Assembly (NCBI GenBank): GCA_023131215.1
Contig: JAGLZV010000133.1
Coordinates: 1-11,802 of the forward strand
DNA from: Candidatus Methanophagales archaeon
GTDB lineage: Archaea > Halobacteriota > Syntropharchaeia > Alkanophagales > Methanospirareceae
Direction: 5' to 3'
Length of the DNA stretch: 11,802 nucleotides
Part shown: one piece after another, positions 7,201 to 11,802 of the stretch
How positions within the stretch are numbered: position 1 is the first letter of the stretch
Layout of the letters: the number at the start of each line of letters is the position of its first letter
The notes under the pieces: generated by a model
Told to the model about the DNA's origin: nothing
What the model saw: only the letters and a program-made list of their open reading frames with translations
Databases searched by the model: none
Position numbers and translations under genes: made by a program

Positions 7201-10121
7201 CCATCCGCGGAGAAGGAGGCATAAATTATGAGCTGGTTGTGGGAAAGACGAACATCGGTGCCAACATGAACACTGTGCGTGATGGAAGCCGCTCCATTTG
7301 CCGGTACATCTAAAGTCCCTTCTACATTTTGCTCCGAAAGTACAGTTCGCAAGCTCCAGTCCTTGTAGTAGGCGCGATACGAAATATTTCTGTCCGTGTC
7401 CCCGTGATTATAGATATTGATGGTGAAAGGAACTTCGCTGCCATAGGCAAAATCTTCCCCGGAAGTGGTTATAGTAAAGGTTATATCGGCTCCTTGATAG
7501 ATAAAGCCGTCAGGATTCTCTCCATATTTGCTTACAGCAAACCTCCCATCGCCAGATTCGATTACAATGTCACCGATGTTGAAGATATCATAATGTAAAG
7601 ACCAGATGCCTAACTTTGAAGGTTCTGTAACGGTAAAATTGACCTCTGTCACCCCTTCTGAGGGGAAGTCGGATTTAGTTTCTTCTCTGATAACATTTCC
7701 ATCAGGGTCTTTAAGAACAAAATCGACCTTGTAATAGGATTCAGATGCGTCCATGAGGACAAATCTACTTCTTTCTTCTGCGATGGGTGTTTCATCACTA
7801 TATAGCCCACAAAAGACCCTCCAGAGCCCTTTCTTTGAAGAGGTGTTTGTTTCATAGGTGAAATCAATAGTCTTGGTCTCATACGGAGGTATTTCATCGG
7901 ATACCTCCACGAAATCCTCTTCGAAGTCTGGATCCAATACTACAAATATGATATTTGCTGTTAAGTCAGAGGGATTGGTTACCTCAAAGGAAAGGTTAAC
8001 AGTATCACCGGGTTCATGTCGTGGATATTCCGGTGGGATGATAGTCAAATCAGTTAAGTCCACAGAGATATCAAAGGTATTGCCGGTCCCATGAGTTGGA
8101 ATTTTCTTTGGATCTTTAGCCCAAGCAATCATATCTCTAACAATTCTCTTTCCATCGCCTGTTGCTGCATGATGGCTATAAGCCCAATCGGTATATATGG
8201 TGGTTGCAATTACCGTTCCTTCTCCATGCTCATAAAACAGCATTGCCGGCATGCCGTTCTTCGTTCTGGTAAGTAAAATAGTAGCGTTCTCTGGATACTT
8301 TGTGAAATAGCCGTCAACATTAGCATCACAGATTACAGTATCCTGACCAGACAGGATCGGATGATAAGTATTTATACCAACAGAACGATAATGACAGCTC
8401 TGGTCTTCCAGCCAGCCATAACCACCTAAATCTCCAGGTGCTGCATCAAATTCGTAGCCGTGCTGCTGAGAGAAAACAATTAGCGTGCCCCCATTACTCA
8501 CATACTGTTCCAGTTTGGATTTAAATGATGGCAATGAATTTAAGCCTAAGAGTCCTCCAGAGGGAATAATAAAGACGGGATATTCTTTTAGCTCCTCCAG
8601 AGGAACATCGATGTCTACCCAATTGCCAGATTCATTTAAATTGTCCAGGAGCCTTAAGAGGCAAGGAGCGAATCCGTTTGAAAGCACACCTATTTTCGGG
8701 TCTGATCCCAAATTATTAGAATAGCAAGAATAACAGCCTACTGTAGAGACATCATAACTGTCATCAGGCTTATCACATGCAGGATTACGTATCTGCTCAG
8801 GATTGCCATTCCTACAAACCCACTCATAGCATTCAGTACCTCTCCATTCTCTTTTACCTACTTCCGCACATTTACACGAAGCATCCTTTGGCTTAAGCCT
8901 AAAGTTTTCAGGAGGGGACCACCGCCTCTCAATTGTCCCGAGATCAATACATACATCGTCACATTTCGCCGACTTATAATAGGCGTGAAGCTTCTCTATA
9001 GTCTTTAATCTAAAATCAACACCTGTCCACTCAAATAGTTGCTCAATTCTTTTTTCCGTCTGTTCCGGGCCATCGGTGGCCAATGCATGCATTTTACCTT
9101 TATCCCAAGCATGAGTGGAATAGATTTGTCCTACTCTTTGTAAGAAAAACTTCCACTGCTCGCAAGCATAGGAGGGATTATATCCTTCTTCCTTCTTACA
9201 TTTTTTGAGCTCATCCTCAAAGTTAACGAGATTATGGGTAAGTACCATTGTTCCCACAAAATATTCCATTGCATAGGTATAACACTCATCGCTAGTCACT
9301 AGCAAATGCCTCTCATACCATCCACCTTGTATATCAACTATGGCATGTATCAACTCATGCCATAAAGTTATGCGCGTCTCGAGTGGTCCGTCTGGGTTAT
9401 TTTCAACCCAATCCAAAGTTGGCGCATCCCTAAGAACTATATCGTCCCAATGACCTGGGACATTGTTGTAATATGCAGCATCAGGCTTTGTCGCCCTTCT
9501 ATCCAAAGTTTTTGGATCAATAGAAATTTCTATAGCTTTTAGCGCAGCTTCAGCCTTTTTTATATCTCCAAAGCTTAGGAAATTAGCAAAGCAATAACCC
9601 TGTTTTTTCCATTCGTCCATCTTGCCAAACAGTTCTGAAAGCCTATCTTTATACAGCTTTTTTAGCTGTTCTTGGGTATAAACAGTTATTTCGTAAGGTT
9701 CACTTTCTTTACTTTTCCCATCGAAGTCTGTAACTTTTACCGAAATTTTATGAGTCCCCGAAGAAGGGGGCTCGGGGCCTCCAAAAAAATAGAAGTCAAA
9801 AGGGTGCCAGGGTACAGTAGTGCCATCGTGTTTCCACTCATAACTAACAGGCTCTTTCCAATCACCAGAAATGTTGGCGGTGAGCTTAAAACTCCACACA
9901 TCACCTTGAGCATAGCTATGTATAGGGGGATCGGCTTCTATCCATACCTTGTGTTGTTCTTCAGCCGAGGCTTCAGATACATTCTCAGCCGATACTGCGC
10001 CGGCAAAAATAGAGCAAAGCATCAGCGCAATGAAGGCGAGCGATACCAATTTCTGCGAAGCATTTTTCCGTAAACGCTTTTTATAAAAGGGTTTTAGTTC
10101 AGACTTATTCATCCTCCCCAT
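1263..10121 (-). CDS. Giant secreted multidomain protein: HExxH domain, Ig-like/CARDB repeats, four PKD domains
   Basis: This is an uninterrupted 2952-residue protein. The start at 10121 is supported by GGAGGGG 8 bases upstream; ATG 10112 is a weaker alternative. Residues 1-45 form a Sec signal peptide (basic KKRLRK region, hydrophobic core 25-41, likely cleavage after AVSA). Domains by residue: 58-147 Ig/PKD-like; 150-385 helical zincin-like with HELIH at 255-259 and E279 as a possible third ligand; 387-466 cysteine-rich; 475-670 class-I glutamine-amidotransferase/ThuA-like fold without an evident Cys nucleophile; about 690-2330 many Ig-like repeats with CARDB/macroglobulin-like starts (Y-x-x-G/D-E followed by V-N/T-N), interrupted at about 1342-1616 by an inserted domain; 2331-2684 four PKD domains; 2685-2760 helical; 2760-2856 small beta domain with HTSCSQP; 2864-2952 Lys/His-rich helices. 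No C-terminal membrane anchor or PGF-type sorting motif is visible, so it is probably secreted or held non-covalently at the cell surface. Peptidase activity or adhesion are reasonable inferences; neither is shown. Confidence 0.9.
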   Translation of the reverse strand: MGRMNKSELKPFYKKRLRKNASQKLVSLAFIALMLCSIFAGAVSAENVSEASAEEQHKVWIEADPPIHSYAQGDVWSFKLTANISGDWKEPVSYEWKHDGTTVPWHPFDFYFFGGPEPPSSGTHKISVKVTDFDGKSKESEPYEITVYTQEQLKKLYKDRLSELFGKMDEWKKQGYCFANFLSFGDIKKAEAALKAIEISIDPKTLDRRATKPDAAYYNNVPGHWDDIVLRDAPTLDWVENNPDGPLETRITLWHELIHAIVDIQGGWYERHLLVTSDECYTYAMEYFVGTMVLTHNLVNFEDELKKCKKEEGYNPSYACEQWKFFLQRVGQIYSTHAWDKGKMHALATDGPEQTEKRIEQLFEWTGVDFRLKTIEKLHAYYKSAKCDDVCIDLGTIERRWSPPENFRLKPKDASCKCAEVGKREWRGTECYEWVCRNGNPEQIRNPACDKPDDSYDVSTVGCYSCYSNNLGSDPKIGVLSNGFAPCLLRLLDNLNESGNWVDIDVPLEELKEYPVFIIPSGGLLGLNSLPSFKSKLEQYVSNGGTLIVFSQQHGYEFDAAPGDLGGYGWLEDQSCHYRSVGINTYHPILSGQDTVICDANVDGYFTKYPENATILLTRTKNGMPAMLFYEHGEGTVIATTIYTDWAYSHHAATGDGKRIVRDMIAWAKDPKKIPTHGTGNTFDISVDLTDLTIIPPEYPRHEPGDTVNLSFEVTNPSDLTANIIFVVLDPDFEEDFVEVSDEIPPYETKTIDFTYETNTSSKKGLWRVFCGLYSDETPIAEERSRFVLMDASESYYKVDFVLKDPDGNVIREETKSDFPSEGVTEVNFTVTEPSKLGIWSLHYDIFNIGDIVIESGDGRFAVSKYGENPDGFIYQGADITFTITTSGEDFAYGSEVPFTINIYNHGDTDRNISYRAYYKDWSLRTVLSEQNVEGTLDVPANGAASITHSVHVGTDVRLSHNQLIIYASFSADGTRLGYTRRAVNVLYPKISVSLTTDKEKYYPGEDVSIHLDLVNQRSFPYSFTRVVRVLDPEQSKVFEDTLAMTITPGSQEETVNFHLPADAKLGIYSVTAEAYVNANKVGSDSTHFEVVRPYIVNVKFDHLDKAYRARENMGIDLEVSNVGAAPWSSRIDVSIPDLGVSEPRDFALEPAQTETIHYDLTIPGDITPGRHEVILTIEFDNRTEEYYFCIPQSELVLTMDRTSYNAGESLTAILSNVGGVDTTFNYSFQLRDSRGLVIYEEENPAPQDIHAGESKTLEFSIPGQATSGNYYLTAQCNDQNTGRTTRLSKTLTISGVRASLEVSTDKEVYFTDETIHASTHVTNSGRAIENATLDLKIYSGRYRVAPEVTTESFYDRLKIFNDFIEAVVDTYDYDEVGTFTVGTTGGDPEIASDDYAELMYGHPYDPWSSFTTIRINGNDYRYGTEEALGGEFISLPHFDDSSIVSTWKIDDVIITQRLTIVYSATGNPDALQIKHIVENEGEMAKDIGIRVMIDTQLADNDGAPFVIPDVGDVTKELEFIGADVPVWWTTMDSLTDPTVIAHGTLRGVGFDPDKFVIAYWPGISDTLWEYPVDPDCPITSDSAIGIWWNPVSVPAGGSREVATFYGIGYVSEAEVGGTIIWEQEIPVDSLAEGAEIDIPVDIVDLDATGKLTLVSTLFSETSQTIAQDSAYFYIAVEDTHLTLETDKAVYKPLEEITITGEVTNAADITSDYTLSLKVNGVEIYTESFSLDVGQSHLFTTTTAQDSSFILEGTVDGVTITDFIRIEYPSVNVAIIAPDVAGLAPFDVSTLIENIGNVDVTLSVAMGDETWDVTLPARESRLIETTMSITEDTILQVVISGDVEKIVQKEIIMGEDAEIEITPGPIYLEGEVEIPFTIENTGLLDTEFEATFSIDDKTVSRSFFVPKDHSITDSVSLNLTKGSHFLKYVSPFEEVNVTINVLSPPEFIVTSIIPENMNFIIGQDVTVTFVVKNIGWIEGEVAVRLSMPDFEDTKSTWIAAGEEEEISFTFTLSDDLEEKNYKGIYELDGKRDEFTFFVQGVKISVEASLDKNLYGVGETAVLTLGVTNERDFDLELYSRVKFNGYDEVQEFSLAGLESKELTFNIPIEEFTGAKMLYTVYESSGRALYINSMYVYPKPPEEGGITVHTDKQVYSCGEDVTIYIEPARTDTLTITAPDFIWEGTVSGSTTLCFTLPELRSGTYYIDYTFGDFSSSYPFDVIGYSARIVEFSLDKWSYEFGETMRMEANVEVNRDISGVFKVQIYDPEDELIDEFEIPRDFIQGENKLEMERTLSTAKSGIHALVYEVYADPSGHSLIVMASGAEYFDAVGLLDAEFSAEPTEIKVCEDVKFTDLTTGINPPYTYGWDFDNDGSIDSTDPNPTWEYAEPGTYTVSLTVTDDEGNTDTETKIGYITVVPVLNVDFSATPTETKIFEDIKFTDKTTGGFPPYTYEWDFNNDESIDDNLFANPFWYYTEPGTYTVSLKVTDAKGNVDTETKIDYIIIAVTANRPPVADADGPYTGYEGSAIIFNASGSSDPDDFIVSWEWDIDGDGIYETNATVNNGIVNHTWRDDYFGNVSLKVTDSFGAIDIENTTATVLNVAPIVEAGPDQEVFAGDTVNFNGSFTDPGWLDTHTIKWNFGDGYTATGTLTPTHIYYDKGVYNVTLTVIDDDSGIGNDSTIITVLAAYDIKEDAITELEAINTTDKHAQKDIDKAIKHINKSLEDSLWIDASHLDPKHGHKVFDEEKKAVKDIMHDLCKCKEVTNLTLKYNGIVTVDIEVYDGSKLIVSYTNVRPGGTIFIDGTTLPKGKLGAETTVKIYDNATETLTDTQKIHTSCSQPLDVGMAFGDLEVTALNRMIKCPECCDVGTNVIDKLVKADKLLAETALNDAISTNVTDPKKQDKVDHEIAKAKEELTKAAEEVSKGKPDKAIDHYKKAWEHAQQAIKHAQKLPKK
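1266..1271 (+). terminator. Possible T6 terminator after the synthetase-like gene
   Basis: A run of six T on the plus strand begins 18 bases after the stop codon at 1247. Archaeal RNA polymerase can terminate at short T-tracts without a hairpin, so this is a candidate terminator. It lies inside the last codons of the convergent giant gene (its C-terminal Lys-Lys), so the run may simply be coding. Confidence 0.3.
2070..3131 (-). repeat. Four tandem PKD domains within the giant protein
   Basis: Residues 2331-2684 of the giant protein hold four PKD domains: about 2331-2415, 2417-2503, 2508-2598 and 2600-2684. The first two share Y-x-W-D-F-x-N-D, EPGTYTVSL-VTD and TETKI-YI blocks and are similar at the DNA level with a period near 258 bases, pointing to a fairly recent duplication. 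The third has the variant WEWDIDGDG, and the fourth has WNFGDG with GVYNVTLTV. PKD domains are extracellular beta-sandwich modules used for protein-protein or carbohydrate contacts in archaeal surface proteins. Confidence 0.85.
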
Positions 10122-10129
10122 CTTCTTAT

Positions 10130-10136
10130 CCCCTCC
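10130..10136 (-). promoter_or_regulatory. Ribosome binding site of the giant gene
   Basis: On the minus strand GGAGGGG stands 8 bases before the ATG at 10121. It matches the archaeal anti-Shine-Dalgarno complement, and the spacing is ideal. It decides the start in favour of 10121 over the ATG at 10112, which has a GGGGAGG directly abutting it and too little spacing. Confidence 0.7.
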
Positions 10137-10187
10137 GCTGAGATTTTATCTGAGTTTAAAGAAACATTAAAAGTTAAGATATACGCA

Positions 10188-10197
10188 TTATTTAAAA
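10188..10197 (-). promoter_or_regulatory. Likely TATA box of the giant gene
   Basis: The minus strand reads TTTTAAATAA here, preceded by the purine-rich CGGAAG, which resembles a BRE plus TATA box. Start of transcription would fall near 10167, leaving a leader of about 45 bases that contains the GGAGGGG ribosome site. This rests on similarity and spacing only. Confidence 0.5.
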
Positions 10198-10353
10198 CTT
10201 CCGATTTTTTTGATATTTGCCTCAAAAACTCCTCTCAGCTCTCCTTCAATCTCCTCGCAAACAGCTCCCTTTTATCCGACCCCTTTTCTACACATAAATC
10301 TCGAAGCAAAAAGTAAAAGATTTATCTTTTTTATTTTTCTATAAATTGTTTTA

Positions 10354-10361
10354 TTTTATAT
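10354..10361 (+). promoter_or_regulatory. Likely TATA box of the CbiB-like gene (leaderless start)
   Basis: TTTTATAT is centred about 27 bases before the ATG at 10385, the usual distance from an archaeal TATA box to the transcription start. The bases just before the ATG (TTATTTTTCC) contain no Shine-Dalgarno sequence, so a leaderless mRNA is expected. A second box, CTATAAAT at 10339-10346, would instead give a leader of roughly 15-20 bases. Confidence 0.45.
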
Positions 10362-10384
10362 CTCTTTTATGTTATTATTTTTCC

Positions 10385-11656
10385 ATGCATCCACTTGCTT
10401 ATAAACACCTGAAAAAGGTATTGGAGGATAAGAAGCTCGTAGGACCTGACGAAACGTGTGAATATTATCCATGCCATTTTGAAGGTCAGGATTGCACGTG
10501 GTGTTTCTGCCCTTTTTATCCCTGCGAAGACGAGCAAACCGGTGGTGAATGGGTGAAGACGAAGGAAGGAGGGCGTATTTGGGGTTGTTCATATTGTTAC
10601 TGGGTGCATAAACCGGAAGTTGCAAAGGAATTACTTGAGGAGTTCAAGAAGTTTGGAATAGACGATGTTGAAGATATTGAAAAAAGAAAGGAAGAAGTAA
10701 AGGAAATATTTTCAATTTTAAAATCAAAAATACAAAAAAAAATGAATTTGCTCGTAGACCAGATCGTTATTTTCGCAATTGCTATACTTATAGACCTGAC
10801 CATTGGCGACCCACCGGAGAGATTGGAAAAATTTTATCCCATTGTGTGGATAAGCCGGTTGATGAGTTTCTTTGACGGGATAACGAGAAGGGGATATGCG
10901 AGGAGAGAAAAAATTCTTGGTGCGGTGTATGCGCTGCTTACAATTTCTATTTTCTCCTTACCTTGTTTATTACTTCTCCTTATACATTCTGAACTTCTAT
11001 ACATTGTTTTAGGCTCGCTTATTTTCAAGATGACCTTCACGATAAAAGGATTGGAAAGATACGGGAGAAGAGCGATGGAAGCGGAGAACTTGGAAGTGAA
11101 GAAAGAAGCGGTAGGAAAGATAGTCAGCAGAGAAGTGGCGGATTTGGATATGGAACATCTCGACTCCGCAACCATAGAATCGGTGGCTGAGAACACGACT
11201 GATTCCGTCATAGCCCCTTTCTTCTATTTCGCTTTATTCGGCGTTTTTGGTGCTATGGTTTATCGAGTGATAAATACGTTAGATGCGGTTGTTGGGTATA
11301 AAAACAGGAGATACGAGCATTTCGGCTGTTTTTCTGCGAAAGCGGATGATGTGATGAATTACATACCGGAAAGAATTGCATCGGGATTAATATTACTGGC
11401 AAGTAACACAAGGTTGAGGAGTTTCAGAAAAACTGTGAATGGAACTGAAAGAGTTCATTTGACAGTAGTTGCGATGAGTCATGCCTTAAATGTGAAGCTG
11501 GAGAAAATCGGGCATTACTCGGTGGGAGAAGATTTTGAAGATGCAAGTGCGGAGCACATAGCAAGAGCACTAAGAATAGTGAAAAGAAGCACAATTCTTT
11601 TCGCTTTTGTTTGCCTCGTGGTTATGGTAGTTCTTTATTCACAACCTTTCTTTTGA
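10385..11656 (+). CDS. Cysteine-rich small domain fused to a divergent CbiB (adenosylcobinamide-phosphate synthase family)
   Basis: The 423-residue protein has two parts. Residues 1-75 form a cysteine-rich small domain of the PF04071 type (C25, C30, C37, C40, C42, C47, C68, C71, with an EYYPCH opening), probably metal binding; 76-119 is a charged helix. Residues 120-423 are CbiB/CobD-like, an integral membrane enzyme family joining adenosylcobyric acid to an aminopropanol-type phosphate during cobamide synthesis. Family blocks seen are D-x4-GDPPE (137-145), ESVAENTTDSVIAPFFY (265-281), NTLDAVVGYKNRRY (297-310) and SAKADDVMNYIPER (317-330), with hydrophobic segments near 122-140, 178-200, 204-218, 275-292 and 402-420. 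The HPV block is YPI here, and the usual SPN segment before AGAL is replaced by VNGTERVHLTVVAMSHAL, so activity is uncertain. ATG 10385 is preferred over an upstream TTG at 10346 that would translate the AT-rich promoter. An A9 run sits exactly at the domain junction. It could be a true fusion or two coupled genes. Confidence 0.82.
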   Translation: MHPLAYKHLKKVLEDKKLVGPDETCEYYPCHFEGQDCTWCFCPFYPCEDEQTGGEWVKTKEGGRIWGCSYCYWVHKPEVAKELLEEFKKFGIDDVEDIEKRKEEVKEIFSILKSKIQKKMNLLVDQIVIFAIAILIDLTIGDPPERLEKFYPIVWISRLMSFFDGITRRGYARREKILGAVYALLTISIFSLPCLLLLLIHSELLYIVLGSLIFKMTFTIKGLERYGRRAMEAENLEVKKEAVGKIVSREVADLDMEHLDSATIESVAENTTDSVIAPFFYFALFGVFGAMVYRVINTLDAVVGYKNRRYEHFGCFSAKADDVMNYIPERIASGLILLASNTRLRSFRKTVNGTERVHLTVVAMSHALNVKLEKIGHYSVGEDFEDASAEHIARALRIVKRSTILFAFVCLVVMVVLYSQPFF

Positions 11657-11660
11657 AAAG

Positions 11661-11802
11661 AAAGCTTTACCAACAACTTTTTTACCTTCGGTAAAAACCT
11701 TGACTAAAAACATTCTCTTTGTTTTTCTTTTAGCACAAACCTTTTCTTAGAAAGAAAAGCTTTACCAAACAAACTTTCTTTCAGAAAGAAAGTTTGATCA
11801 AA
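11661..11802. repeat. Hairpin-rich non-coding tail with direct and inverted repeats
   Basis: After the CbiB-like gene, no gene is visible to the window end. AAAGCTTTACCAA occurs at 11661-11673 and again at 11756-11768. CTTTTCTT / AAGAAAAG form an 8-bp hairpin with a 3-base loop at 11741-11759. A nearly perfect 27-base palindrome with 13-bp arms around one central A spans 11770-11796. TTTGATCAAA at 11793-11802 is itself a palindrome. The density suggests either serial terminators or one end of a small dispersed palindromic element. Copies elsewhere in the genome cannot be tested here. Confidence 0.65.
11678..11697 (+). terminator. T-tract and hairpin after the CbiB-like gene
   Basis: Twenty-one bases after the stop codon there is a T6 run (11678-11683). 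It overlaps an 8-bp perfect hairpin, TTTTTACC / GGTAAAAA with a TTC loop (11679-11697). T-tracts of this length can end archaeal transcription, so this is the likely terminator. Confidence 0.5.

Larger units (their letters stand above)
10122..10384. other. Divergent intergenic region between the giant gene and the CbiB-like gene
   Basis: These 263 bases hold promoter-like signals at both ends and no complete gene. In the middle (10235-10321, minus strand) a 28-codon open stretch includes the coding-looking peptide SDKRELFARRLKES. It has no ATG and ends at TGA, so I treat it as chance or a remnant. The remainder is AT-rich, with a purine-rich minus strand around 10225-10280. No RNA gene or clear operator is visible. 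Confidence 0.6.

Noticed and set aside
10012..10022. Lipoprotein cleavage at Cys36 of the giant protein's signal peptide
   Set aside because: The context L-M-L-C does not fit a lipobox and sits within the hydrophobic core; AVSA at 42-45 is the better signal-peptidase-I site.
9672..10073. Plus-strand 133-codon open frame opposite the giant gene's start
   Set aside because: It lies wholly antisense to the signal peptide and first domains, has no recognisable motif and looks like a shadow of the real gene.
10346..10384. Upstream TTG start adding 13 hydrophobic residues to the CbiB-like protein
   Set aside because: The added codons translate the AT-rich promoter, no ribosome site precedes the TTG, and the ATG at 10385 has a well-placed TATA box and matches the family start.
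11661..11802. Possible CRISPR array in the repeat-rich tail
   Set aside because: Only two copies of a 13-base repeat, plus hairpins of different sequence; no regular repeat-spacer pattern.

Overview
The window looks archaeal, most likely a methanogen- or methanotroph-related Euryarchaeota/Halobacteriota lineage. An ANME-1/Methanophagales-type genome would fit, but that narrower placement is inference. The signs are: TATA-like boxes about 26 nt from putative start sites, one apparently leaderless gene, short T-tracts instead of classical terminators, a UPF0280 protein of the type found in methanogens, a CbiB-type cobamide gene carrying a cysteine-rich domain, and a very large secreted protein built from Ig-like (CARDB-type) and PKD repeats. 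I see no rRNA, tRNA, CRISPR array, transposase or prophage gene.

Layout. (1) Bases 1-190, minus strand: the N-terminal 63 residues of a UPF0280 family protein, cut by the window edge. (2) Bases 191-263: a compact divergent promoter region with one near-symmetrical TATA-like box and a short CTGTGTAA tandem motif. (3) Bases 264-1247, plus: an asparagine-synthetase-like ATP-pyrophosphatase without a glutaminase domain but with a C-terminal zinc ribbon. (4) Bases 1263-10121, minus: one 2952-residue secreted protein filling three quarters of the window. It carries a signal peptide, an Ig/PKD-like domain, a HExxH zincin-like domain, a cysteine-rich linker, a class-I glutamine-amidotransferase-like domain without its nucleophile, about 1600 residues of Ig-like repeats (one interrupted by a ~275-residue inserted domain), four PKD domains, and a C-terminal module of two helical segments around a small beta domain. 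(5) Bases 10122-10384: divergent promoter region. (6) Bases 10385-11656, plus: a cysteine-rich small domain joined in frame to a divergent CbiB. (7) Bases 11657-11802: non-coding DNA packed with hairpins and a direct repeat.

The genes do not form an obvious pathway. Neighbours are convergent or divergent, so each of the four genes appears to be its own transcription unit within this window. The most interesting points are the architecture of the giant protein, especially its HExxH domain and the domain inserted into an Ig fold, and the A9 run at the junction of the CbiB fusion. Removing one A there would split the fusion into two genes with a textbook ATGA stop/start overlap.
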